From contig PTEX01000332.1 in NCBI GenBank assembly GCA_003342815.1, positions 620,001-684,000 on the forward strand: DNA of 64,000 nucleotides. The letters run 5' to 3'. This stretch comes from Eudromia elegans. Its lineage: Eukaryota; Chordata; Aves; Tinamiformes; Tinamidae. Each line of letters begins with the position of its first letter. Position 1 is the first letter of the stretch. A program made the translations under genes and the position numbers. The notes beneath the pieces are model-generated. The model ran no database searches and was not told the origin of the DNA. It worked only from the letters and a program-made list of their open reading frames with translations. This document shows, one piece after another, positions 25,901 through 36,187 of this stretch.

Positions 25901-28900
25901 GATGAATACACAGAAGAATAACTCCTTCTTCCTTTTTTAACATCTGGTAATTAAGTGGAGAAAAGCAGTGGTTTCTTTATGAAAATAATTTACTTATTAA
26001 TCTTAACCACAGTAACCTAGTCACAGCATTTGGATCAAATTGCTGAAAGGATAAAAAGCCTGGCATCATTTTATTTCACATATTGATATCCAATCTGCAT
26101 TTATTTTTCTGCATAATGTTCTTCATGTCCTCAAGGGGGCTTTCCTATGAGGAGAGAATAGGGTTACAAAGACTGAATGCATTGCAAGGACATATGGTAA
26201 ATGCACAATCACTTAGGACTGAGCCTGGAAGAGAGGAAAAATCACATGGAGCTCACAATCTTATTAGAACCCACATATGAAATGCTGCTCTTCTGCTGAT
26301 TTTTCCAAGGTGATACTACACCATTTGTAATAGTCATGCCCAGCTTTTAATTTAGAAGTCAAATTCTTAACTTTAATAAAACTCATATGCTTTTATTCCT
26401 CAAGGGAGTAATTTCTTCATTGAAAAAATGAATGTAAGCAAGTGCAATAAATGAGGTATATATTTATATGGACTGGAATTTGCCACTATAATAGGCAATT
26501 GTATGGTAAATGACTGAAATTAGGAGAGTTGCATCAGCATGAAACTGATATAATGTACAGGGAATCAGCTCCATTCTGGATTCACATTAATATAAAATAT
26601 GAAAAAGAGAGACTAGAATAAAGACATTTTTATGGCTTGCTGATCTAACCAGTACCTCTCACAGCATATAACTTCATTCTAGCAAATGATTTATTCAGAT
26701 AAGTACGTACATCTTTCTAGTAAATTCTTTTAGAGTAATTCCTTTTGGATGCAGACATTTGCTGAGAAACCACAAAGTATCAATTAAGCTTTCTCTATGT
26801 GTCATTTAACTGGAGTGTTTTCATCACGGACATGACCATTGCGTAATTCAGGATCAATCTGTATGCAAACCAAACCATTTTTTAATTTTTTGATATCAAT
26901 CATTAGAATATTGAAAGCTCTCTATGTTTGAAATATTAAAGTTATCCATTCAGTTAGCTCCACTTATGATGTGAACTAAGGCAGGAGTTTTGTGGGGGAA
27001 GGGAAAAAAAAAAAAAAAAAAAGAGAGCAAGCTAAATGATTATGTAATTAATCCCAGCACAGATGTACACAGGGAACACTGATAATCTTCATTACAGCTT
27101 TCCTTACTCTAAACAGCTGGCTTTGCAATCTTACCTTTCATTTAGCAAAGAAGTGATGCTAGTTTAATGCAATACTTTTTTTACAAGCAAAATAACTAAA
27201 AATTGCAGTATGCACACGCCTATTTTCTCCCATACTGATTATCAGCAAAGTTCATCCTAGATCCTAGAACTAGTTGGAAAATATATTTCTTTCATATTGT
27301 CTCTCCTCAGAAAACTCCCACTTTTTCATTAGACTCCAAAATGGATATTGTTTTTTTCCAAAGAAAGAAGAAATGTTGTGTCACCTTTTATATTTGTCAG
27401 GATGAAATGCTCAAGTTTTTCACTTGAGTGAATGCACTTGCAAATTACTCCCCATTTGTATTTCTATATAGAAGAAACAAAACACAGAGATGTGATACAG
27501 TGGTCTGAGAAGCCACTCAGTGCCCATTGGGCACTTGCTCACACTGGCACTTCACCTAGACAAATAAGACAAGCACTTATACTCCCAGCCCTTGCACATC
27601 AGCCTGACCCATGCTAGAAGCAATGTAGCCTAAGTAAAGTGCCAGACCACAGGTAGTATATCTTGTAGATTTGCAACATCAACATTAAATCTGGCTTCAC
27701 ACAAAACAACCGACAACATACAGCTGTCTGCGCTTATTTGTACATGGCTCCTACACTTCACTACATACTGCGCTAATTACACCTTGCTATTTCACAGCTT
27801 TTGCAATAGTAGAGGAAACCACCTCCAAGAATTCTGTGTCTTGTTTAGAAAAACACATCCAAGAATCCATTCTCCTGTTTATAAAAACAAAAATGCTGTA
27901 ATATGGAATTATAAACTCCTTTATTATCCTTTACAACTGTGTAATTTGTTCTCATTTTCCCTGAGCACTAGAGTCTTCTCATGTCTTCCTTCTTTCCCTG
28001 TGTATCCCTAGCACTCACCTTTGTGGAGCTGATGAAGTCCCTCTACTGGCTTCTGTCAATTCTTTTACCTCCCTTCTCTTTTTCCTCCTAATGAATATAT
28101 AAGAATGATTATCAGAAGCTCTAGCTTTGATATTTTTGGACTGATTTTCACAAGAATTTCTCTTCTATCCTCACATCATATATACATTAAGGACAGCCAG
28201 GAGAAGGTGCTACCTGCTGAAGTCAAACATCTGCAGCTATTGTGCAGCTGTACTGCATCACACTGTCCTCACCACTTCCTTTTCATTCACATGTCCAAGT
28301 CATAGCCAGTGTTTTCAGTGGAACTGGCATCATTTCTGCATGAAAGTGAACAGAGAAAGACCATCTACAGTCCTGGTATATTGATGATGCTGGGAAGATT
28401 CCAAATTATTTCTTATTAATTTGGGTAGGTTTTTTTGTTGTTTTTTGTTTGTTTGTTTTTTAGCATTTTGGTTCTTTCCATTCCCCTGTGCAGTATGAGA
28501 TGGTGAGGAGCTGAAGGAGAACCCTGCAAAATAAAAAGGATTATACTCAGGGAAAATCTGGATGCTAATCTTTTCTTGTGAGTAGCTAAGGAATATCTAG
28601 TCTTTGTTCTGATTGGAGTTAAGTGGAGAAAGATGTACCCATGAGTAATCTTCATTCCTGACACTCAAAATATCTGAGTGCATGCTTTAAAATAAAACAG
28701 TTTCTTAGCAAAATGTCTGATGATGTCTCTATCAGTAGGTAGCTGCTTAAGTTCCATGAAACTTAAGCTTCTGTTTAGCTGAAAAGACAGGTATTTTACA
28801 GAAACAGCATTTGAACCAGAATGATTTTCTGGGTAATTTAGGATAACATTACACATTTAGAAACAGATTAATAATCCACCAAATGGCTTTTAGCAGGATT

Positions 28901-31136
28901 TATGAAGCTTGGCTCTGAGTGCTTTCTGTCAGGCTGCCACAAAGATAAAGACTGGACTTTTTCCTATTGAGAACTATTTCTCTGAAACATGGTTTTTGGT
29001 TGAGAAGCAAACATTTTTCTACTACTCTAGTTTTGAATTTTCATCAAAATAAAATTAAACATAACCCAGTGACTTGGAGTATTTCCCACCTGATACCAAT
29101 GTTCTTACTGGATTGGACTGTAGACTCATGGTCCAAGGTCACAGTAATCACATTTAGGGATGAAATGGTGCTCTGTCTTTCTTTGCTTTTCCAAGCAAAC
29201 TGCATTATGCGTGGGAATTGTTGGCTTTTTGCGTGGAAATGGAGCTGGTGCTGCAGCTTCGGCAAGGAGCTGCTGTGAGCTCAAGAGTCACTTGCTCCCA
29301 GTCTGAAGCACTGAGAGAGGCAGCCCAAGCAGAGCCTCCCTGTATTTCTGAAGTAGACCAGCAGTATACCGAGCTTGAGCTCTAAACAATGTCAAAGTCA
29401 ATATCCTTTTCCACATCAAAAGATTATAAGCAGTTCTTTAATGGATCATTTCATTCAGAAACTATATAAGATGCCTCTTTCTTGTTTTCTTCTGTAGAAT
29501 TAGAGTAGCTTCTGGTTATAAAAGTTGTAAAACATGCAAAATAGATGAAAAACCTCTTTTTTTTTTTTTTCTAGAGTAAGTACATCTATTTTTAAACAAA
29601 GTGTGTTTTTGCTTTTCCTAAGAGAGCAAGTCTGATGCTCTACTAGTTTATTGTTTTATCTTCTAAAATAATTACCTGTTAGGCAAAAGACCAGAAATTT
29701 ATAATCCTTGCTGTGTGAATGTAAGTACTAAGGATGTACATTAAGTAAACAACTTTCCAAGACTAAAATTTTGCTAATAATTAGAGCTACTCTTTGTCAA
29801 TCATATCTCTTTGCAAGGACAGTCAGTCTCAAACCCATTAAAACAATTTTTTTCTTGATTTACCAATTGGCTGTTCTGAATAAAAATCTTTAAAATTTCC
29901 CTCACCATCTTCTCCTGCCCTCAGGCTTCATTAAGCTTTTGAAATTGAATTGTTTTTAAATTAAAAATTAACTTAAAAATAAATTTGAAAATACTTGAAA
30001 ACAAAAATAAAAATTTTAACTCAGGTTGAAATTCTTCACAAATAAATAATATTTTGTTCAGCCAGCTCAGCTCTTCAGTGCTTAGCTTGCAGGAGCCTCA
30101 GGCAAAAGATGCACAGCATTCATTTAATTCTGCTTCCTCTGAACAAGTAGAAATTTTACAATCATATTTACTGAAAAAATGTCAGGCAAAAAAAAAAAGG
30201 TCTACTTTAAGCATTACTTATAAATCTGTTCCACTAAAAACCTAAGAAACTGAAAATTCATGGAGAGAGAGACTTTTTCTTAGGGCACTAAAATAATTTT
30301 TAATTGTCATGCTTACTTCTGAGTACAATCTGCTTTATTCTAGGAAACTGAGGAATCTGACCTCAGAGGTATGGTTACGTGTATTCAGTAGATGTTCTCT
30401 TAAAGTATATTTCATGCCAGCTCTTTGAATAAAAGCAATAATTAACAAGATAAGTACAGTCAAGAAAATTGCTATTGAGCTGAATGAGCAGTAAAAGCCA
30501 CAAATAATTTTACTTTCTGTGTTTATCTTTTCTTCTCTGATCTTTTATATGCTTGTGATACTCAGATGGAGGAATTCTCTAAAAAACCCTCTTTAATCAT
30601 ATTAAGTGCATTTTATTTTACATGACTGGCAGCTTGGAGAATCCAAAGAAGCTGAGTCCTAATAGTGGAAAGCATTTCTGCACACTAATTCAGAGACAGA
30701 TCCAAAGTGTCATTCCTGAATTGTGAAGCCTCAAATCCCTTCCCTTCTATGGTAGATTACTGCCAGCCACTTACCTAAACTCACCACATACACACTCTCC
30801 TCTCAAATTGGTGTGAAGAAACCTAAAATATTTATATCAAAATATAATTTAAATAATATTTTATTTAGGTTTGGATTGTTTTGGGTACTGAATGAACTGC
30901 CATACAAAATACGTGCTGAATGGTGAAAGGAATAAGAAACACTGTAATGCATTGTGAAAGGCTGCATTTGATCCAGCCAGAGACCATATAGAAAGAAGAG
31001 GAAAAATGAAAAATCCAAAACTACAGTGTCATATGCCACTTGGAATATATATTTTTAAGTACTTTTCCTTCTTATCACTCTATTTTGTTTCCTGTCAATA
31101 TTTGATTTCTTAGTATATTTGATTTCTTTCTCCCAG
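16966..31136. other. Long AT-rich gene-free stretch
   Basis: No supported gene was found in about 14 kb. The longest open frames (17,769-18,077 minus and 28,967-29,278 plus, each about 102 codons) show no recognisable domain and are within chance for this length. Simple sequence includes a purine tract at about 21,991-22,064 and A/T runs near 18,524, 22,490 and 27,003. Somewhat GC-richer islands (about 21,410-21,590 and 29,200-29,345) could be conserved non-coding elements, but that cannot be told without an alignment. Confidence 0.5.
21991..22064. repeat. Polypurine (A/G) tract
   Basis: About 74 bp that are almost entirely A and G on the plus strand, in irregular AAAGG/AAAAG steps. This is low-complexity sequence with no clear transposon attached. 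Confidence 0.8.
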
Positions 31137-31342
31137 GTTCAGGAATTGCTTTGTTGTCTGTGATCAGTGAATTCAAACAGACAAAAGGTGGTCTCAGAAG
31201 ACAACGGAATCTGAGTTGGCAAGAAGTGCATGCTCATATCCCTTCGTTTATGTATCCAGATGAGGATGCTTTCTCTATAGGATGCTTATGGAGGCAAAGG
31301 AGAGAGATAAACTCTGGAAGCGCTTGATTTCAAGCATCTAAG
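31137..31342 (+). other. Exon-like segment bounded by good splice-site matches (weak)
   Basis: The segment is preceded by a pyrimidine-rich acceptor (TTTCTTTCTCCCAG, ending 31,136) and followed by a donor-like AAG/GTAGGT (GT at 31,343). One frame is open for 62 codons from 31,139 to a TGA at 31,325-31,327, and it includes SWQEVHAHIPSFMYPDEDAF. I recognise no protein family. It could be a coding or non-coding exon of an unseen transcript, or chance, since splice-like pairs are common in AT-rich DNA. No partner exon was identified nearby. Confidence 0.18.
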
Positions 31343-32393
31343 GTAGGTTCTCAATGTAAATCTTTGATTATATACAGCAATATTATTTTCCTAACTTGGC
31401 CACAGAAGAAGGAAAAGCTTACTTCCAAGAGAAATTTAAGAACCAAAATTTAGATTTGAGTGTTGCAGCCATGGTTTCACGTGCATTTAGCTTAAATTTG
31501 AGGTAATACTTCTGAAGTTGATGGAACTGAATACAAGTATAAATGGAGAGACCTAGTTATCGGACTTTGAAAGCAATTGATGAAAGTGGTTTTTTTTTTT
31601 CTTTTTTGTTCCATAAGTATGCAAGTCTATATGAATCTATGACAACTCCCCTACCTCTGCCCCTAAAAAAGCGGAAGATATTTTGGTTTAAAGGAACTGG
31701 GAGTAGAACACAATTTCTTCATTGTCCATATTCATTTTGTGTGTCTGAAGGGTGCTTCATGATTATACTTTAAGGTCTAGGAAATCATACTCACTGTCAC
31801 CCTCATGCAGTCTGTGGTAGTATTCTCTGTGCTTTATTATCCCTTGAAAAAAAACTTCAGTCATTGACATTGACAATCTCTCACTTTGTATTTAATTTAA
31901 AGGCCACAAAAAAAATCGAGGTTTTTTTTCCATCAGTGATGCAACTCCAAGTTCAGAAATGTTTTTCCCCTGACTTACTCTCTTCTGAAAATAGACATAC
32001 ACATGACTGTAAATTGCTAACTAGCTGTGGGAGTTTCTTATACACATGAACATTAGAGCAGCATGGAGGCTCCTGGGATGTGCATTAATGTGAATAGGAT
32101 ACTGAGTGGTTCATGTAAAAGCTTAAACAAAACCCTAGAGTCATGAGCAGCCAAGACTCCCTTATGTATGTGGTTGTGTCTTGTGGCACATCTGTAGGCA
32201 TTGCCATCACCCAAAGCACCTTAGAAGCAGGGAGCAGCATTACTTCCTTCAGCAGCATAATGTCCCCCAGCTTCTGCAGAAGTACCTCCTGATAATACAT
32301 GATCAATACCATCCTTACCTAGGAGTGAAAAGGGAAGTTGTTACATGAAGAAAGGGACTGCTTCATGCTGTAACCTGTGCTGCTCTGAGGGGG

Positions 32394-32433
32394 AAAAAAA
32401 AAAAAAAAAAAAAAAAGAGAGAGAGAGAGAAAG
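32394..32433. repeat. Poly(A) run grading into (GA)n
   Basis: About 23 A residues are followed by about eight GA units. The A-run could be the relic tail of a retroposed insertion, but no element body is recognisable to its left. Confidence 0.85.
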
Positions 32434-33829
32434 TATTTTTATGTGATTAGCAATGGCTAACAGCAAAAAGGCTTTTTTGCCTCCTAGATGTTTGCAATCT
32501 GAGTTCCCCTCTGGTGAACAGTCAACAGCTTACTGTAAGACAAATAATTTACCAATTATCCCTCCCCAAGCCTTGGAAAGAAAAGGGACAAGTCTGCAGA
32601 AATTTTGTCATTATTTCCCTAAGTACTTTGGTAATTTTGTTGGATAAGACATATGGAAGCTCAAACATTTGCATTTTCACTGTCAAAATAAAGGTCTCAA
32701 ATTTATGTTCCAGTGTCACCTTTAACTTCAGGTCATTCCTTATTAATCACCTCTAGCTCCATTGTATTGCTCTGCAGACAAAGGTCCTCTGATGCACAGA
32801 AGTAGTGTTCAGCATACTGCAGAGCTGAATCCGGCATTTCAGCAAAGAGATGTTCTAATTTTTTTTTCTCCTCCTTGTTTCTCTTTGCTGCTTTGTAAAA
32901 TGTTCTCTAGCAGCCATCCTGTGCTATGGCAACAGAAAACAGCTTGTTCTAAAAGTTTCCTTGTCACAGTTTTGACATGACAGGGGTTTTTTTTCCATAA
33001 AGAGTTAAAGGTTTACAAGCCATTCTAACTTTTTTCTTTTTTTTTTTTTTTTAAACAACGCAATAAAGGCAGACTAATTCAGTAGAATATCTGATACATC
33101 TGATAATGTGCAGTAGCATTTTTCACTTTTCAATCATCCTGTAACACAGTAATTTGCTTGCCTTGATTCATATTTAAAATCAATAAAAATGCAAATGTTG
33201 AGTCTTTTCTCAGGTATTTGATACCGAGATTATTTTCAGCAATAAGCTTGCAATTTAAAAGTAGGCAGGTGAGGAGGAGGGGGATAAAGGGGGATAAAAG
33301 CAGCAGTCTCCAGTTATTTTGATACCTTGTTTGCACGCATACATAGATATTTAATCAGATCTAAATTCCCAACATTTAGTTCAGTCTGCCATGATGCATC
33401 TTCCATTTTACAATCACATCTTCCAACCCTAATTAGACAAACATTCTGGCATTCCTAGGAATATCATTACTTATGCCTTGTAGGACTTCTGAAATGGGTC
33501 TGTAGTCTGTGTCTGTAGTCTGTGTATGCAAACTAAGTAGATGGCATAAGATATGGCATATTTTAAGCAGGTTTAGCTTCTTGCAGTTTCCTTGATCATT
33601 CACCTATCCTGCTGAGCTGGATAGGTGTTTGTTTGGCAGTAGTGGACCTCTTTGATACTGCAGATGCAAATGACTAAGACTGAACTTTTCTGTATCATTT
33701 GCCAGTGTCAAGTCTCCTCCCTAATTTGTGAAACTGTGAGGAAAGAAAAGTTTTCTCCCTTCATTTTTAGAAGTGTTTTTCTGTCTGCAGTTCTGTAAAT
33801 CACTAGCATAGAACCCTTTTTGAAAATTA

Positions 33830-33918
33830 GTTTATACATATAAAACTGTTTATACATATAAACTGTTTATACATATAAAACTGTTTATACATATAAAACT
33901 GTTTATACATATAAAACT
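33830..33918. repeat. 17/18-bp minisatellite, five units
   Basis: There are five tandem copies of GTTTATACATATAAAACT with lengths 18, 17, 18, 18 and 18 bp. The second copy lacks one A; otherwise the copies are identical. A partial sixth copy decays into GTTCACAG. This degree of identity suggests recent slippage expansion and probable length polymorphism. Confidence 0.95.
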
Positions 33919-34687
33919 GTTCACAGTTGCTTGCAAAATATGGAAATGCTATGGCTTGTTTATCCTCCAGATATAGTCAGGCCTCTCCTGTGAAGCCCAG
34001 AATATTCTAGAAAAGCACGCCGTTCAGGCCAGCAAGACTAAAATTTGCCTTTATTCCATGGGACGAAGATCATTCCAACTATGAGAACTGAAAGCCTGTG
34101 CCATGTGTAGTAATCAAACTACCATTTTCTAAATCTTGAGCTTGATCACCATTATTGAATTTGTATTTAATGTCAGTGTAGCTTCAGTAACATCAAAAAA
34201 ATTACACATCAAAGGTGGGCACTGAAAAAGCCTGGAGGACATGGACCCGTTGTTATATAATGCAGCTCAGGGTTGCCAGTGATACTATCAAACATTTGGA
34301 AGCAAATTGCAACCTTCTTGCACTAAGGCCATTTTCTTCTAGTTACTTTCATATTCAATAAATGTAATAATATTGTTAATCATATAATTAATAATGCCAG
34401 TGCTTGCATGTTGCTTCTTGCCATCTCATTTTAAAATCCTTTCCAAAGAAAGTCAGTGCCACAATTTATAAAAGGGGAAAAAGAAAAGGTGGCGGTATGA
34501 AGCAAGGGGGAAGGGATGTAGTTCCCACCTATTTCCTTTCGAATTAAGTTTAGGGTGATCCTTCCAATGCCATACAATAGTTCACCAGCAGAAAGGGGAA
34601 CAGAATGTGCATTTTTAGCATCCAACAGTACTCCTACCATTAAACATCTTGTTGCCTTATTTTAAATGAACTACACTTCTGAACAGA

Positions 34688-34783
34688 TTGCAACATGCTC
34701 TAGGAGACCGTGTGTGCACAAGGAGTTGGACTAGATGACCTCTAGAGGTCCCTTTCAACCTTAAGTATTCTATGATTCTATTT
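34688..34783 (+). mobile_element. CR1 LINE 3' tail fragment
   Basis: Only the last ~95 bp of a CR1 are present: ACATGCTCTAGGAGACC, GAGTTGGACTAGATGACCTC, then TTTCAACCTTAAGTATTCTATGATTCTAT. The terminal TTCTATGATTCTAT octamers fix the 3' end and plus orientation. It is heavily 5'-truncated and has no coding capacity. Confidence 0.9.
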
Positions 34784-35462
34784 TGCCATTGCCATAGCTA
34801 CATATAGTTAAGAGGAGATGAGCCTTCAACAAGAGTTGATGAGGAAAGGTATTTTAAATTTTGCTATATTCAAGCAAAAGTATCTTTCTGTATGGAAATA
34901 CCCATAACTACGTGACACCATATATTTGTTAGCAATCTTAATAGTTTTCAAGCAAGGATGCATGCTTATACCTAGCTGTGCTCTTCAATGCCAGTGATAG
35001 CATTTTTTCTAAAAAAAAAATGCATTGCCAATAAAGACACAGATATTAGACATTGTTAAAATTATGAAACTATATGTACTCAAGGATCATACCCAAGGGT
35101 TGTTTTTCATATGGTGCATGAATAGTAAGTTATAGAACACTGCTTAAAGCTGCCTAGAGTTGAATCTACTGCAAATTCTCATGCACTGCACTGAAAATTT
35201 ACTCCCTGCTCTCAAGAATGTAAACAAAATACTCAATAGAAAGATATTTCTGCATAGATTTCATAGAAAAGTGTATTTAGATTTTGAACATTTATTTTAA
35301 TATTTTGTGAGGAGGAAAACTTTTGAGAGCACAAAGAAATTTGTGCTTTCATTATTTACAATTTTAAAGAGGTCCAATGTCATAAAAGAGATGAAACACA
35401 GTGGGATGGATGAGATCACAACAACAAAAGTTAAAAATACCGCCATTCAAAGTATTTCAGCA

Positions 35463-35468
35463 GTGGCA
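35463..35468 (+). repeat. Target-site duplication, left copy (GTGGCA)
   Basis: A six-base direct repeat immediately before the TG of the solo LTR. The right copy is at 36,108-36,113. Six-base duplications are typical of alpha/betaretrovirus-type integration. Confidence 0.8.
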
Positions 35469-35656
35469 TGTTGGGACCGGCCTACCCCCTCCTCTCCTCA
35501 GAGTATGCTCAGGTGCTCAGGACTGGACTCAAGTCAGCGTCGGGATATGAAATCAGACCGCGGACGTATTAATTCATTGAGTGTTATTTCCCCGGCGCGT
35601 GCCACTGTCACGTGTGCCTTCTCTTTCTGATTGGGTAACTGTGGAGTTCAGATTGC

Positions 35657-35787
35657 TGAACCTTCTGGAACGGAGGAGTCCGTTGCAGAGATTCAAGTAC
35701 TTTCTCGAATAATTGCTCCCCCTCCCTTCCCCTACACCTGTTCCTGTCTGTCACCATTCTGGACCAATCCCAGACGTGAGAAAATTC
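35657..35787 (+). promoter_or_regulatory. Cluster of heat-shock-element-like motifs in solo LTR U3
   Basis: 35,657-35,671 is a perfect three-unit match to nGAAnnTTCnnGAAn (core GAACCTTCTGGAA). Two-unit matches follow at 35,702-35,709 (TTCTCGAA) and 35,780-35,787 (GAAAATTC). All lie within about 200 bp upstream of the TATA box, where an inducible enhancer would sit. Binding by heat-shock factor is inferred from the consensus only. Confidence 0.5.
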
Positions 35788-35858
35788 TCCCAACCTATCC
35801 CCTTACTCCACCTCTTTGTTAGTTCCCCAACCATTTTGCTCAATTTCTGTACGAGTTC

Positions 35859-35887
35859 TATAAATGTTGCTGTTCAAATTGAATAAA
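35859..35887 (+). promoter_or_regulatory. LTR core promoter and polyadenylation signal (TATAAAT, AATAAA)
   Basis: TATAAAT at 35,859-35,865 and AATAAA at 35,882-35,887 lie close together. This is the usual arrangement when the poly(A) signal lies in a short R region just after the cap site. Confidence 0.7.
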
Positions 35888-36107
35888 GGCTCTTCTCCCA
35901 CCCGCATGCTAGTAGTACTTCTCGTGTCCGATTGTGGTGGGAACCCCCTTCCCCCTCCCCTGAAGGGTTTTACCCTCGAGTCTCTGGCACTCCCCCCAGC
36001 GACGGATCCTGGCTGTGGAGCGGCTGTGGCCTCAACCTCGAATTAAGCTAGTCGGTAAAGTATTAGGTCTCCCCTAGGGAGTGGGAGGTTCGGGGCGGAA
36101 CGCTTCA

Positions 36108-36113
36108 GTGGCA
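36108..36113 (+). repeat. Target-site duplication, right copy (GTGGCA)
   Basis: An exact copy of 35,463-35,468, directly after the terminal CA of the solo LTR. Confidence 0.8.
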
Positions 36114-36147
36114 TAACACCGTCAAAGATTTCTCGGCAGGCAGTGGA

Positions 36148-36187
36148 GGTAAACTGTACAGAACTCCTTTGTTGTGTACAGTTTACC
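36148..36187. repeat. Perfect 13-bp inverted repeat with 14-nt loop
   Basis: Arms GGTAAACTGTACA (36,148-36,160) and TGTACAGTTTACC (36,175-36,187) are exact reverse complements. The hairpin starts 35 bp after the solo LTR target duplication, so it belongs to the pre-insertion site and not to the LTR. No transposon with these termini was recognised, and the arms do not extend further. Confidence 0.8.

Larger units (their letters stand above)
31343..34687. other. AT-rich gene-free stretch
   Basis: No gene was recognised. It contains an A-tract running into (GA)n at 32,394-32,433, several T runs (for example near 33,040) and the 18-bp minisatellite at 33,830-33,918. Confidence 0.55.
35469..36107 (+). 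mobile_element. Solo LTR of an endogenous retrovirus, 639 bp
   Basis: This is a GC- and CpG-richer block in AT-rich surroundings. It starts TGTTGGGACC and ends GCTTCA, with the expected TG...CA termini, and is flanked by the perfect 6-bp repeat GTGGCA. Inside, in the right order, are a CCAAT box (35,764-35,768), a TATA box (35,859-35,865, TATAAAT) and a polyadenylation signal (35,882-35,887, AATAAA), all in plus orientation. No internal retroviral sequence follows, so it is the product of LTR-LTR recombination. The U5 side is long (about 220 bp after AATAAA). Small open frames across it (35,631-35,822 and 36,043-36,261) are not real genes. The family was not identified. Confidence 0.85.

Noticed and set aside
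28967..29278. 103-codon plus-strand open frame in a less AT-rich island.
   Set aside because: No recognisable domain, overlapping open frames on both strands, Trp/Cys-rich random-looking composition.
35930..35948. TGGTGGGAACCCCC after the AATAAA of the solo LTR, considered as a primer binding site that would place the LTR end earlier.
   Set aside because: It is not preceded by CA and matches no tRNA 3' end I know. The TG...CA with a 6-bp duplication at 35,469-36,107 explains the block better.
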